The notes below the pieces were generated by a model. It had not been told where the DNA came from. It saw nothing but the letters and a program-made list of their open reading frames with translations, and ran no database searches. From Taenia hydatigena (taxonomy: Eukaryota > Platyhelminthes > Cestoda > Cyclophyllidea > Taeniidae): DNA of 64,000 bases. The position numbers and the translations under genes are program-made. The DNA is taken from the NCBI GenBank assembly GCA_036345935.2, contig JADWOT020000003.1:18308509-18372508 (forward strand), read 5' to 3'. Every line of letters begins with the position of its first letter. Position 1 is the stretch's first letter. Positions 49,854-62,400 of this stretch are shown one piece after another.

Positions 49854-52800
49854 TTACGTCCTCCACATGGTCCCGTACTTCAGATCAAGCATCCTCCCGT
49901 GGATGAGGGACTGAACCATAAACTCTTGGTTTATAACTGTGAACCCCATGGACTCTATTTGCGAAACTTGAGCCTTTGGAATCTACAAGGGAAGCACATT
50001 CCAATTTGGGTGAACGGCACGGCCCCCAACTTTAGATACCATGGATAAGTGGTTCTCAGATTATTGCATTCGACACTATGATGTTCGTTGCAGTAAACAA
50101 AGTAGAAAAACAAGGCGATAAGCTTACCCTTCCCTGGTCGACTAGGACTATATTCGAGTTGCAAGTGGGCGCGTTCCCCATCGTTCTCAACCTGTTGAGT
50201 TGATCGACACTTTCTGCGGAGGCAATTATACTTGGCATCTTGTCAGCCGCGGGTGGTCCGCTTGCGGTGCACATTGCGTGCCGTAGGATGGATAGCCATC
50301 CCTCGCCGAAGCCGCGGAAGTCGTCCGTCACAACGGCGATTATCTCCGACGAGGTGTAACCTCCCAGAGCTGTTAGTGTTTTCGGCCTAAACGTAGCCAT
50401 TGGTTCGATGAACCAAGCCGGAACGATGTCTCTGAAAGGAACAACCAACTTTGCTGGAAGTACGTTCGTTTCAAGCTGCGTTGACCCCACCAGCCTCTCG
50501 CGGTGCTTACCTAAATAGGCTTAGCTTATGCCACGTGAGCTACTTACTTGAGAAGCCCTCTAAATGCACCTCACTGCTTTTCTGAGAAATGCCTTGTTAT
50601 CTTTGTGAGAATTACGTCTTGCAAAACAGGAACATAGCGACGGAACATTTATTGAGACCCCTTTGGACTGAGGGTCAATTCATTCACTTCCAACAAGTAG
50701 CTGCTCACCCGCAAAGCGATTGGTTGTGAGTCTGCTGATGGCTAGGCCACCTAGTTGACAAATTTGTAGCATTCATTTGGACGTCATGAAAGAATGAATT
50801 GCAGAACGGTGTTAGGGTTAGAATGAAATTGTTTTCAACAGGGATACGAGTAGTCTCAAAGTCGCTTACGGTAGCATCAGCTGATTAGTGATTTTGTCCA
50901 CGCCCCTGGGGAGCTCATAGAGCGTGCGCGGCGACAATCTTAGCAGCTCCAGGGGTATGTCGGCAGGTTTGGTGCCAAGATTGACAATTTTGGAGGCGAC
51001 CTCGGGATCGGCGACTAGTGGCTTCCTGCCAGCAGCAAGAAAGCAGGCATCAAGGAGCCAGGCGGGATGCAACAGGGGCACACGTCCCAAGGTCGCCAAT
51101 CCTTGCAGGAACTTGAGGGTGCGCTTGGCTGAGGGCGCAATCAGAGCGATGCGCGGATGCTTTTCCTCGGACACGGCGTTCCCCCCTTCCGTCCCCACCA
51201 GCCGACCAGTGGAGGAGACACAGTCAGCCTCAAGCAGTTCCATATTTCGGCCGCCGCCAGCCGAGATCAGCAGCCGCAAGAAGCTGGCATTTTCACAGGC
51301 CGAAACTGCAACAGAGATTTGATAGAAGCAGTAACATCCATGACGAGACGTCTATTAGTTTATTATCATTAATAGCTAATTAGGAACATGGGAAAAGTTC
51401 ACAATGAAATAAGGTCACAAATGAAAAGAACCTACACTGTGTCCTGGCGTGGGGGCTACTAAAGGTAATTTGAATGCCCTTAAAATCACTCGGGTTGACG
51501 CCTGTTGTACGAACGATGTACCACTGAGAAAAGAGGTCAGGGTGAGGCAAGGGAACGCGATACAGCCGACACATTTGTCTGAACTCCTCCGACCCCACGG
51601 TGCACATAGACTGGTCTGGAGAGGACGAAAAAGACTGGTAGAGCTGTTTGAATCCATGCAATAGAGGTTGTCGGCATATTATTTGGTTTGATTACTAATC
51701 CACCTTTAATTAATGCAGAAGATTCACTCGAGAGCCGAGATAATGGAGGAACGACCGGAGATGACGCTTCCTGCTGCTCAATCGATACCTCAGTAGTGGG
51801 TGCCGGTGGTGCTGAAGTGATCGTGTTGTCCGGCGGAGGGGAGGATTGTTGCTTTCTGGAGGACCTTGTCTGGGGGGCTCTTTTGGGACGAGAACAGCTA
51901 CGCGAGGCACCGCAGAAACGCACTGAGGCGCGTGAGGCTCGAGCAACCACGCGGCGACCGACAATCCAAATCTACGCAATGAAATGCAACAAAGAGGGAT
52001 GGATAATGGTTCTAACGCAAAAATTAGCTCGGACAGGACCTCATAGAATCTACGAGTTTCTATTAGAATACTGCCCCGTTTGTGAGTCGTACTTTTGTGA
52101 AAATTTCTGGAGAGAGTTGTAGAATTAAAACCAAGGCCAGAAAGCAGTCAAAAACATGAAGAACAAAGAAACGTGAGAAATGTGATTTTAAAAGGGAAAC
52201 TTAACTCAGAGGCTATAATGCGCTTGACACTTAAATTTGATGCGCCTAAGTTAAAAGCAACGCATCTCAATTTAACACATACCTATCAGTACATAAGATC
52301 AAAAAAGAGCTGAGAATAGACCGCTGCAACTGCATGCATGTGGTATGGCGCCAGTCTCTCCCAAAGTTCAGAGTTGATTAGCATGAAGTTGCAATATGCA
52401 AGCGAATTAGCAATTAAATCGGTCCTTAGGCACTTGCTTTAGGCTAAAGTTGATCGCAAGCTCAAAGGACGTTTTCATCATCTCGAATTCGACGGTGCCA
52501 AAAAGTCAATTTTGCCATGGGTTTTAGTTTAACAAGCCCCGACACTTGGAGTAAAGGGTTAATCCTAGCCCCAACCCATACACAATCAACAAGGGGGCTA
52601 ATAACAACGGTTAGGTGTAGAGGTAAACCAAACCTGGCTGTCTCTGCGACTAAATCCACTATGTTTCCGCCCGAACTCCTGCCGCTGGGCGGATGCTTTT
52701 GCCCTCGACCTAGTCCGCTGATGTTTGGCCGAACCCAAGCGACGCGGGGCGGGAGAGGACACCGAGACGGAGGGGTCCCTTCTCTGCTGCTGTGGTGCTG

Positions 52801-55800
52801 TCTTTCTCCTCATCGAGCGTTTTGCGGGGACTGCACTCTCTGCTGATCGACCCACATCGGTGAAGACGCGCTTCCTACGGACAGAACTCCCAACGGACGT
52901 CTTTCAAGCCGAAAGAAATGCAAGCGAAATCAGCATATCTGCTAACTTCCCACTTAAAAGATTCCAGGCGCTGCGTGGAGTAAGCTTCCAATCGCATAGA
53001 ATTAATCCCCTCGCTAAGAAAAGTGACCAATTTCTCGGTATTTCGGACGTATTTTAAACGATGAGATAGCACTATTGGTGGAGAAGTGTTATTGAGTCGA
53101 AGAATCAGGTACCACTAGATTCTTACACCTGGAGTGACCACTCTTGACGAGACACCACGAGGAGAGACACACTTTGAAGGAGAGGAGGAGGACGTAGGCG
53201 AGATGAATGATGGCGTTTCACTCATTGCAGAAGATACGTCTGACCGCCTGTCCATCGTCAATATTTGACCAGCAGCAAGGAGACGCTTCATTGGTTCCAA
53301 GAGAATCGCCACCTGTTTACGTTCGAGTCTAGAGAAGCAAAAAAAGTATACGAGAGGAAGAGCATTTTTGACGAGGAGGAATAAGTTTGCTGAATCAATG
53401 AAAAACTAATGATTCACAAGACCCACTGAAAGACTTCATTATCCTCGATGCGTTTGACGATATACGAGAGCGGCGTAGTGCCAACCACGTGGCCCGAAAC
53501 CAGATACCCAATTTCAAATTCATTCTTGCCCGATATATCGGCATAAACCTAAGGAAGAACAAGTCAAGTTATTTCAAGAGTCGAATAAATAAAAAATCCA
53601 TGTATTTGTCTTTGCACTGAGGCAGAGGTAATTCGCGCTTCAAGTGAGCTTACATCCGCTCCAATAGGAAGGAGGTCAGCGAGAATTATGTTTTTGCCCG
53701 ACACGATGAGTTTTGAGTTGTCGTCAAATAATACACGAAACCTGGAAGCCAAAGGGCAATAAGAAGAAACAACGAAAAGGAAGCGTGGTGAAAGGAGGTA
53801 GAGTACACAGAAGTCACTGTTGGAAAAAGCCCATACCTATCCTCACCGGGGTTCCCGATTATTCGTCCAGCGTAAAAAAACTTATTGGCATACCACTTGG
53901 CATAGACTAACACATCTAAAACAGATATTTACTTTAATTGCGACAAGCGGGCACTCAATTTGATGTAACCAAAATATGAACCTCATAACCCCGCTATTGT
54001 TTATAAGGCGTTAAGTGAATTGGGACCAAAATTTACCCGTGTTCACTCTCGATTTGTCCTTTGAAACAGAAGAAGAAGGTTGTGTGGATTTTTTACGTGT
54101 TTTGTTGCCTGAGGAGGTAACTGGGGGAGGTGTCGCACCACTTTGCGAGCCTAGGTCGGAGATAGTACTGCGGAAAGGAAAATTGTGACTATCAAGCGAT
54201 GTACCCACCAATAGGGAATTGGAAGGACCTAATTTTATTGGCGGCAACGAAGTTCACTGAAAGCTTATTGCGCAGAGAGTATTAAAATTTTGGAAAAGAG
54301 CTCAGTAGCTACTTACTTATTTGGGTCTGTATATCTTTCCAATGACTTCGGTTCAGCCCCGCCTGTGGTATGTACTGCCAAAATAATAAAAAAAGAATCA
54401 TACTTTCTAATTAAGAGTGAAGGAGCATAAAATAAAATAAGGTAGGCTACGATTCCTGATTGCTTGTTCTGTTCGTAGTGTAATCTAAAAAACTAACTCC
54501 AAAACAATGGTACAGAGGGTGATGAAGCGTAGAGGAAGAAAGAAAGAGACCTTGCTGTTCAGTATTAATGGTTCCATTGGTGATATTCCCTAAAAAATTA
54601 ATTTTAAGGAAAGGAAGTAACGTACTCAATGGTCCCTGAGCATTATTTTCTAGTGCCTCCGTGAGCACATCCTAAAAAGGCCATAACGCGGAACTTTCTA
54701 TGCGTAAATGATGTGCATCTAATCACAATACCAATCAAGCAAATTATTCACCGTTTTTCGGGGAAAAAAGTACTCAGAAGACGAAGAAGAGACACGAGCG
54801 TCGAAGATGCTCCGACGTCGAGCAATCACAGTTGCAGGCGTTTCCTTGTAGTATGACTGTGGTTCCTCACTATCAGAGGTAAAAAGTTCTCTTAACCAAT
54901 CCTCAAGGGAGTCAGCCAACACCTTAGCTGCTTCCGAGACCGAAGCAGCTGCATTCTCATCCATTCTTCGCACTCGTGACTACGAAAAAGATCGTTGTGT
55001 GAGGTGATAGACGAATACCAAACCGTAGACGCACAAAGAGATCTTAAGGCAACCAGGGACTGTTTCACTACCAACCTGCCAAGTAACCGTCTTCGTAAAA
55101 TCGGGTACTTTGAACTCTACGAGATCTGATTTTTCCACCTTAGAAAAGTGGCGGAGCACAGATAATGACAGAGTGTAAGTAAAAGCGGGTGAAGCCTCCT
55201 GATCATCGGTCGATGTCGATGTGGACACAGTACTCCTCCACTTTCCCGGCGGTACCAGAGGTTTGCTGAAGCCTGAGGAGTCTGACTTAAACAAATCAGA
55301 GCCAGATCGAGTAGTGCGATTCGAAGTAGTGTTTGTTGTGGTGGCACCGGCAGAAGTAGAAATGAGGGAATCAGCAGAAGAGAAATTAGACTGCATGTTT
55401 ACCTTGGGTGTGAAACTGGTGGCAGAGGCGCGTTGTACGTCTAAATTAACAAAAATAAACATGTACACAAGCTCCTACAGTGGAGTGAAAATCGTAGGTA
55501 CAAGCTTAAGCACTCAGCAACTTTGTGCGCGTTCAAAGATCGAATATGGCACAGATTCGTCAATAAAATGAGTACTTATAAAGAATTAATGAGGGTCTCA
55601 CTTCTGGAAGGTGCGACCGGGACCGAGGCCCGACCACTAAGTGCAGGGGATAAAATATTATCTAGTTGATTTGCCCTCTTTGGATTAACGGTTCTTATGT
55701 TTTCTGACACTTTGCCGGGCAACATTGGGTGAGTTAATGAAGAGACGGGATTTTGACAATTGGATGGTGACTAAAGTGCAGAAGGGAAGTCACGTGACAA

Positions 55801-56359
55801 AATTACAATATGTATCTAAAAATACAAGCAAATTAAGCGTCCAAAGTTCAAAATGACATGTTTCTACTGAATCCATTCAATAAATTAAGCAATGAGCATA
55901 AGTGGTGCGTAAAACTCAACCCACATCTCCTCTGAAAGGTGACTTCGGAGTCGGAAATGAAATTTCGCAAGAAAGACTGCCCATCGAACTGTTATCTACG
56001 AAAACAAGCGAGTCAGGGCATAATTTACCAGCAGCTGAATTCGACGATCGATGTCGAATGTCGCCGAAATCTAAAAATATCATTAACGGTCGAAAATACC
56101 ATCTTGTTGTGCAAATGCCCGCGAAGCCAATGGAGACACTGTACCCTGTGAAAAGGAAAAGACATTTAAAATCAGCCTCTGAGCTGCAAACGCATATAAA
56201 TTCCCCACTCACACCAGACTTTTTATTTGATGGTTCGTCGGTCGAGATTCGGCTTTTTCGCGCTTTGGTTAAAACATAATTCACAGGAGGTGGAGGTTCA
56301 AAGTTTGAGGATGGGATAACATTTTCAGAATTATCAGACTCTGAAAAAGCACCCTCCAT
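49854..56359 (-). CDS. TP53BP1: TP53BP1-like DNA-damage protein (tandem Tudor + C-terminal BRCT)
   Basis: 53BP1 reads H4K20me2 at double-strand breaks in the nucleus. Exons: 56359-56215?, 56070-55921?, 55709-55602? (N-terminus, tentative), then 55440-55076, 54979-54752, 54671-54626, 54589-54551, 54374-54317, 54167-54037, 53915-53837, 53741-53654, 53548-53418, 53328-53127, 52900-52634, 51971-51696, 51643-51436, 51305-50870, 50431-50128, 49982-49854. All phases agree; about 1129 aa. Tudor 1 (about 424-479): 'VYAKWYANKFFYAGRI', 'FRVLFDDNSKLIV', 'LADLLPIGADV'. Tudor 2 (from 480): 'VYADISGKNEFEIGYLVSGH' to 'LLERKQVAILLEPMKRL'. A Ser/Arg/Lys-rich linker precedes BRCT 1 (about 800-940: 'FKGIQITFSS', 'LLISAGGG', 'VPLLHPAWLLDACF') and BRCT 2 (to the end: 'EIIAVVTDD', 'GFTVINQEFMVQSLIHG'). 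Cage residues W431, Y438 and D457 match human W1495, Y1502 and D1521. It is shorter than human 53BP1 (~1970 aa); most of the difference is N-terminal. Confidence 0.85.
54590..54625 (-). other. 36-nt intron
   Basis: Minus strand GTACGTTACTTCC...ATTTTTTAG, exactly 36 nt with a pyrimidine-rich end, between the 46-nt and 39-nt exons of the TP53BP1-like gene. Phases on both sides agree with the flanking exons. Confidence 0.6.
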
Positions 56360-56804
56360 TCCCCGAGAATGACCCAGCAATTAGAAGTCAAATTTGCCTC
56401 CAAAGCACGGCAACTCACTCCGCGTCGATTAAAATAGTACAGGTAAAGGGGCGAGTTAACAAAAAGGAGCATTTAGTATGGAATAGTGGTAAAACACGAC
56501 TTGTATGATCGCAATAGTGAGTGCGTTTTTTTGACAAAGTAGGTACAATAACCAATAATCACATCAAATTTAGAATCCTTTCTATTTATGGCGTTACAGC
56601 TTTTCCTAAAAGGGATAGTTCGGTCAAATTAAGTGATAATACCTTTGACAAGACCTTATTTGCTTTGATAAACCAGGACATGTTGCAATGGTGCCTTACT
56701 TCTTGACCACCTAAATTTATTTCTTAACTTTTGATTTGCATTTCAAAATTACTTTTTACCATTATTTCGGAATCAACAACTGAGTATCCATGATAGTTCG
56801 CAGC

Positions 56805-56911
56805 TTCTCGAGACTTCTCTGAGGAAAAAAGAAGACATAGTACTTGGGCAACAGAACTTATGGGGACCACTGGCGCGACCCAGAAGCCAGTCCGACTGGG
56901 GATGTGGGCAG
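56805..56911 (-). repeat. Old reverse-oriented LTR-like copy next to a poly-C run
   Basis: 'gagacttctctgaggaaaaa', 'gtacttgggcaacagaac' and 'cccagaagccagtccgactg' follow the order of the reverse LTR. The copy breaks off at a C27 run, so its remaining ~60 bp are missing or replaced. Confidence 0.45.
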
Positions 56912-56938
56912 CCCCCCCCCCCCCCCCCCCCCCCCCCC
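56912..56938. repeat. Poly-C run (C27)
   Basis: Twenty-seven consecutive C on the plus strand, ending in CGCTT. The C19 run at 39560 also ends in CGC followed by T-rich sequence. Assembly length of such runs is unreliable. Confidence 0.9.
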
Positions 56939-57141
56939 GCTTCAGTTTTTACCACTCTGTCATGAGAAAGCTGGATGTTTTTAGACATCTTTAGCATAGT
57001 CAAATGGAGGATGTGTGGTAGTGAAACCGAGACGGTTAAAAGCAACCTTGTTCATTCACGACCAAGTTGTAAAATTGTCCTTCTGCCTCTTACCTACAAG
57101 ATCATTCGCGAACAATATAAGTGTTACATGCGAAGGTATGG

Positions 57142-57324
57142 TGTAATACTTTGTCAGTTTGTACTGCCGGTTTTGGTTAGGGTCACAGAGATGGCCATAT
57201 TGCCCTAGCCTCGTAGGCTGAACCCCGGCCATGCTAGCAGCTCACTTTCTTCTGTCTGCTGAATGTATGCATTCTGCCTTGGTGTTTTGCCTTCTTTTGC
57301 CTCCGAGGGAGTCTCAGGACGTCA
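57142..57324 (+). mobile_element. Solo LTR, ~183 bp, partly decayed end
   Basis: TGTAATACTTTGTCAG through 'tctcaggacgtca'; the interior matches the family closely ('gggtcacagagatggccata', 'gccttcttttgcctccgagg'). The last bases are altered by a small deletion. Flanks TATGG and TATGT may be a worn duplication. Confidence 0.7.
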
Positions 57325-58208
57325 AATATGTATCCATTTAAGTGATTCTAACCCAAATCAAGAATCATGTATCATCATTTACAACAATTTTCACCTCAAA
57401 TTCGCTTTGTTTTTTGTAGTGTTTTGTAGCATATTCTCCACTCATCCTCTCCTTCCTGGCCTTCGTCCACTTTGAACGAACATGGTGTTCTGATAGTGGC
57501 ACGTTTATTATTTGGAACTAACAAGCATCAGTACAGTGTTATGGTAGTCAAGCTTCTCATTGTACGTCTCCCACGATGCATTCGTCGCTTGCTAACTTCT
57601 CAATCAAAAGGTGCATTTAAAAAGCATGGACATTGCGTAGCCTTTTGCCTTTCTGGGAACGGTCATCAGCACTGTCCTTATGGGTTGCCTTTGAATGGAC
57701 CACTGGAGATTTTTTTTTCTTCCGTCAGCGCACAATCTTCCTCTGAGTATCCGACTTGTAGCGTACCCTTGTTGGTTCATCCTTTGTTGCTGTGAACGGT
57801 CAATGGCTGAGCACCCGGTTTTGCGTTTCGGACAGGGTAGTTTGCAGGTGAAAGAAACTTTATTAACCGATGGAAATTTTTTGTACTAGGCCTTCTCTTG
57901 GGCGGATCCTGGTCCAGCTATGTCGTGACATTTCTCCTGACCGTTATGTGGCTTGGTGCGGGTATATAGGTGGATGTCAGGAACTTCTCGCATACCAGCT
58001 ACTTGTCAAAATCGGTAATTTGCTTGTTTTTCCATCGATGCTTAGTTGGCTCGCTTCAAAATAGCCTACTCACAACTAACTTTACCCCTTACTGCCGCGA
58101 TTTGGTCCACGGGGCAGAGCACCCGCATTACCACGCTTCTGCCCTTTTCTGTATTGTACTGGAAAAGCGCATTGCTGTACTTCATCGTACTGCCGTGCAA
58201 CTGGACGG

Positions 58209-59405
58209 TCAATCTCCTCCACCGTTTTTGACCATGGAATAAAGTGTCTGACAATCTGTCTCCACTATACAATTTCTCCCTACCAGGTGGTGTCTGAGGT
58301 TGCCAACCTTTAAATAGACGGCGAACAGCTCACGCTCTGTTGCGCTTTCCTGTCTCAGTTTTTTTATCAGTCGGGTACCCGCATGTGCGATGACATTTTC
58401 CCTTCTTTCTTTGTCCCTTTGAGAGAGCACATCACGTACCGCGTCTGCATCCAGTACAAACGGTGGAGCGCTCGTTTAGAAGTTTGATTAATACTCGGAT
58501 CGGTGGAGCAGAGCTTTTGTTTCAGTTCTTTTAACACTTCATCATTTTCTTGCCTTGCTTGAAACTTTTTTTCGTCTGGTTTTCGGTTAATTTGTGCAAC
58601 AGTTTCGTGATCTTGGTGATGTTTTCAGCAAAACGCCTATAATGTTGACCAGACCTTCTCATGTTTTGCACGGCCGCTGATGACCACCACCCGATCGGAT
58701 GAGATTGTATGTCCCAGAAAGGTAAACGAACATTGCAGAAAACCACAATTCCTCGGTTCCGAAGTCAAGTCTACGTCTCTCACACGCACCAGCATTAGTT
58801 TCAGTTCGGCGTCATGCTCGCAGACATCTCCGCCTCAGACGAGAATGTCTTCGTGGCAGATTATGTAGTGCTTTGAGAATAAACCATTCAATGCTGTCTG
58901 GTGGCTACATTGCAGTCTTAAAAGTATTGTCTGGAATTTATAAAGCCCATTTTACGATAAAAAGCTGCCTTCTCCGTCTGTTCCTGCCGCTTCCACTTGC
59001 CAGTATGCTGATTTTAAGTCTAGAGAACCGCTTTGACCAATGTAAGGAGTCTGGGGAATCGGTTGTGTGGTAATGAGAATGCGTCCCTCTTAGCCTCGGT
59101 GTTAAACTTCTACAGTCGATGCTCAATCGTAGACTACCATCGTCCATCTTTTTCCAGCGCATTCGGAGAGGCCCATGATGACTTGGCTGGTTTTATGACC
59201 TCATCTTGAAGCCCTTCCTCAACCAGACGGTTTACTTATCCTACTAGAGGACGTGGCATGCGTCCATGTGGTTGCCAAATGGGTCTGGCTTCGCCGGTAT
59301 CGATCGTATGCTTGCCGATGTCTCCTCGTCCTAATTTAGCTCCTTGTCACGAAAATATCTTCGCGCATCTAATCAGCAACTCGTGGAGTTCTTTCTCCTC
59401 AGTAT
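58209..59405 (-). pseudogene. Ty3/gypsy reverse transcriptase-RNase H remnant, broken
   Basis: Read on the minus strand, pieces of a gypsy-type polymerase appear in the correct order but in shifting frames with stops. They are an RT lead-in ('HELLIRCAKIFS', about 59385-59350), 'HTIDTGEARPIWQPHGRMPR' (about 59300), a 'DGSLRLSIDCRSL' region (about 59130), a degraded catalytic box ('HEDILV' followed by a stop, about 58840) with 'FTFLGHTIS' after it (about 58710), and an RNase H start 'SATERELFAVYLKVGNLRHH' (about 58340-58280). Several frameshifts and stop codons make it inactive. I see no protease, integrase or LTRs that I could tie to it with confidence. Confidence 0.7.
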
Positions 59406-62400
59406 CAGCAATTTGAGTCAGACGTGCCCATGGGTGGTCCAAGAGGGATCAAAGAGGGTACTGTAGGTGTCATAAGCGTCGTCTTTCGATGTGGAAACTT
59501 TTGCGTTAACTTCGGTGCCTTCTCGGGTGGAAATGACATCTTCCACAAAATTTTGTCGTTAAGTATCAAGCCAGTTCTGGACGCATAATAAATTTTCCTG
59601 TCCAGATTTCTTTCTCCGCACAGACTTCCAACAACGTCTCCTCTTTTGCCAGCACCTTTCTCCCTTCTGCCGAAGGTAATTTTGTAGAAGATAAAGCGAT
59701 CCAACTCTTGTTACGAAGGATGGCGAAAGCTTGAATAAAATTCATTGACTTAGCTGCACTTGAATAAGGAATAAAGCTGAAGATGTTTTAGCTTACCTGG
59801 AACTCGACTAAATGAATGGTAGCCACTTGAAAGCAAACAGGGTAAGGAAGAGAAAGGTTCACCTAATCTTGGAGCACATAGCGCGACGGGGCACGATGTG
59901 TATGTGTTGGATTTGATCCTTGTTGGGCATGTGATCGAGTAGGACCGTACAAATCTCTTGGTCCGGCTGACCAGCTGACTAAGCAATCGGGTTCCAAGTC
60001 TGAACTTGACGGTTACCCAGCTAGTAATCCTATTTTGAGGTGGGCCTCGGAAGGCGCGTTCTGCTTCTTGGTGTTGAGGGAAGAAGTCTTCGGCGAGTGG
60101 GCCTGATGTGTCAGCGCCGTGAATGATACCGACGAATATCGCTAGTGCAAAGTCGTCTTTGTTCCTCCCATTGACCTCCAATTTCAGACCTCCTAGTCAG
60201 TGAGATGGTTTGTGGAAGGCAGAATATGGGATTTATCGAGAATCGAGGTCAGCGTCCCCTTGGGGGAGATGGGGGTTAAAGGGATTGCATGGCTAGTTTT
60301 GACCCAAACAGGTGTAGTAAAACTTACTTGCCGATCATATTGTTCATAAAACGCTAAACTTCCATACAATTCATGCAGGCAAATACTTTCGCAGCTATTC
60401 CAGGACCGATAAATTCATAGGGTTGCTTTTACTTAAGGCACTTTTATAAATGTAAGGTCATGTATGGGAATAACTGGTGCCACTCACTAATCGCCATTTC
60501 TAACACCTTGCTTTGTTTTATGAATTCGCTTTTAGGCTAGTGTTCTAGCGGTGGGCATGCAAGATGGTCAGCACATTCCTCCTTTCTCCCATTACAGTTT
60601 CCAAACAGGGTGGAACTCAGACTTGGAATGCTTAAGAGGAGGCAGTGACGTTGCGGTCAAATATCCTGTCAGTTGTCTAAAAGTGGCGAGGATATTTGCT
60701 TTTAAAGCAGCAACTACGTCGCGATATTTGGAGCGGGAGGTTGAACAAGTGCAGCCCTGGAGGCGAAGCTCAAAAGGGAAGAGGGGCTTGGTGACACTTT
60801 GGCTGCTGGTTTAACCCCTAATTTATATTACTTGGGCACTTAAGGCTCAGCAATCTGGTTCTCTAGAGTATGGCAGTACCTCTAATCCCTTTTGTAGGTC
60901 GACAATACTGAGTCTACCTCCCCTCGCCGTCAGGGCAGTCTTGTTTCATTGCATCCACAGTACTATCAGCGTCTCCAGATGTACTAGGCATGACGGTCCT
61001 TCGATTGATCCTCATTCAAATATGCTTAAAAAGTTTGTACCTGTTAAGCCTATTTACTAAAAGTTGTAACTTACTTGTTGATGTCAGCGTATCTGATGGA
61101 CGGCAAGTAACTTTGTTTCAATTATGGTTTGATAAATGTCCCATCCTCGAAACGTTACCCCCTCTAAGCATTTTAGTACGTCATTTATCCATGCACTAAA
61201 TGCACCATCATTATGTCTAATCACTTTGTTGCATCGGTGACTTGACCTGTGTTGACGACCCCGAGACAAGGTTCAAAGTTTGCCCCGCGGACAGGTTAAA
61301 AAGCGGAACTGCACTAACTACCAGCACATAATGTGCATTATGAGACCTTTAGCCCCTCCCTTTTCAAATTGCCCATTCGGACTGCGATGGAGCTTAAACC
61401 ATAAACCTGGCCTCCTATGATGCATAAAACGTGACAGATAATTAGCTGGGCCATCGCGGAAGCGGGGAGTCAATCTCGAACAGTAAGACCTTCGATCATT
61501 TTATTTACATTTTGGATTTGCATTTTCGGTAAGGTAATCAAGCACCCCAGTGCCTGCACACAGTTATCCACTAAGAGCGCTATTGTTTATGCAGATTTTT
61601 GGCATTGTTAACAGAAGAAGCTCTCCCAGGTCCTTGCATTTAAAACACCTCAAGACCTCCCGAAGACGAAAGAAAACGCAGTACCCTAGCAGAATACGAA
61701 TTGCTGACGTGAGGAAAGTTTGGGGGTTACTGGCACAGCCCGGAGGTGAAAGCACAATGGCATATTATAAGTTCACGCCATGGTCCCTCTGGACCAGACA
61801 GAACTAATCAGCTAAGGCTACCAGCACATTTTGCACGGCCTCTTTGTGTTTTCACCACACATTAATTCACGCAGCCTACCACAGCTCCTCTTTTCTCGTC
61901 CTCTCCCTCCACCCCTACCCCCTTTCCAAAACATGTAAATGAAATGACACCAGAGAGATGCACGTAATGAGTATTTCTTGGGATGGATGAGGGTGGTGGC
62001 CGTGTGTGTGTGTGTTTTGTATTTGATAGATCTCTTGTTACGCTGTAAGGAATTCGAACACTGTGGCATACAGTTATTCACTTTGGTCCAAACACGGAAC
62101 AACCTTATGGCTGCGATTATAGTAAAGCTACTTCATGGTCGGTATACCCAGTGCTGGTCTCGAAGCACCTAAGCTGTCCGGCCTCGTTCTGTAATCAGCA
62201 GTCGAATTTGAAGTTCGGTTTTAAAGCGAGGCTGGGACTAAACAGAGGGATGGCCAATCCGGCTACTTTTGCTAGTAGGACCAGCACATTATTAGGACGA
62301 GAGCGATTTTGACTTGAATTATCACTGCGGCAGATGGTCTTTTGCCGTCCATCTCTCGCACTTCGTTTACGAGAGAGGGTGAGAGATCCCACTCTACCTT

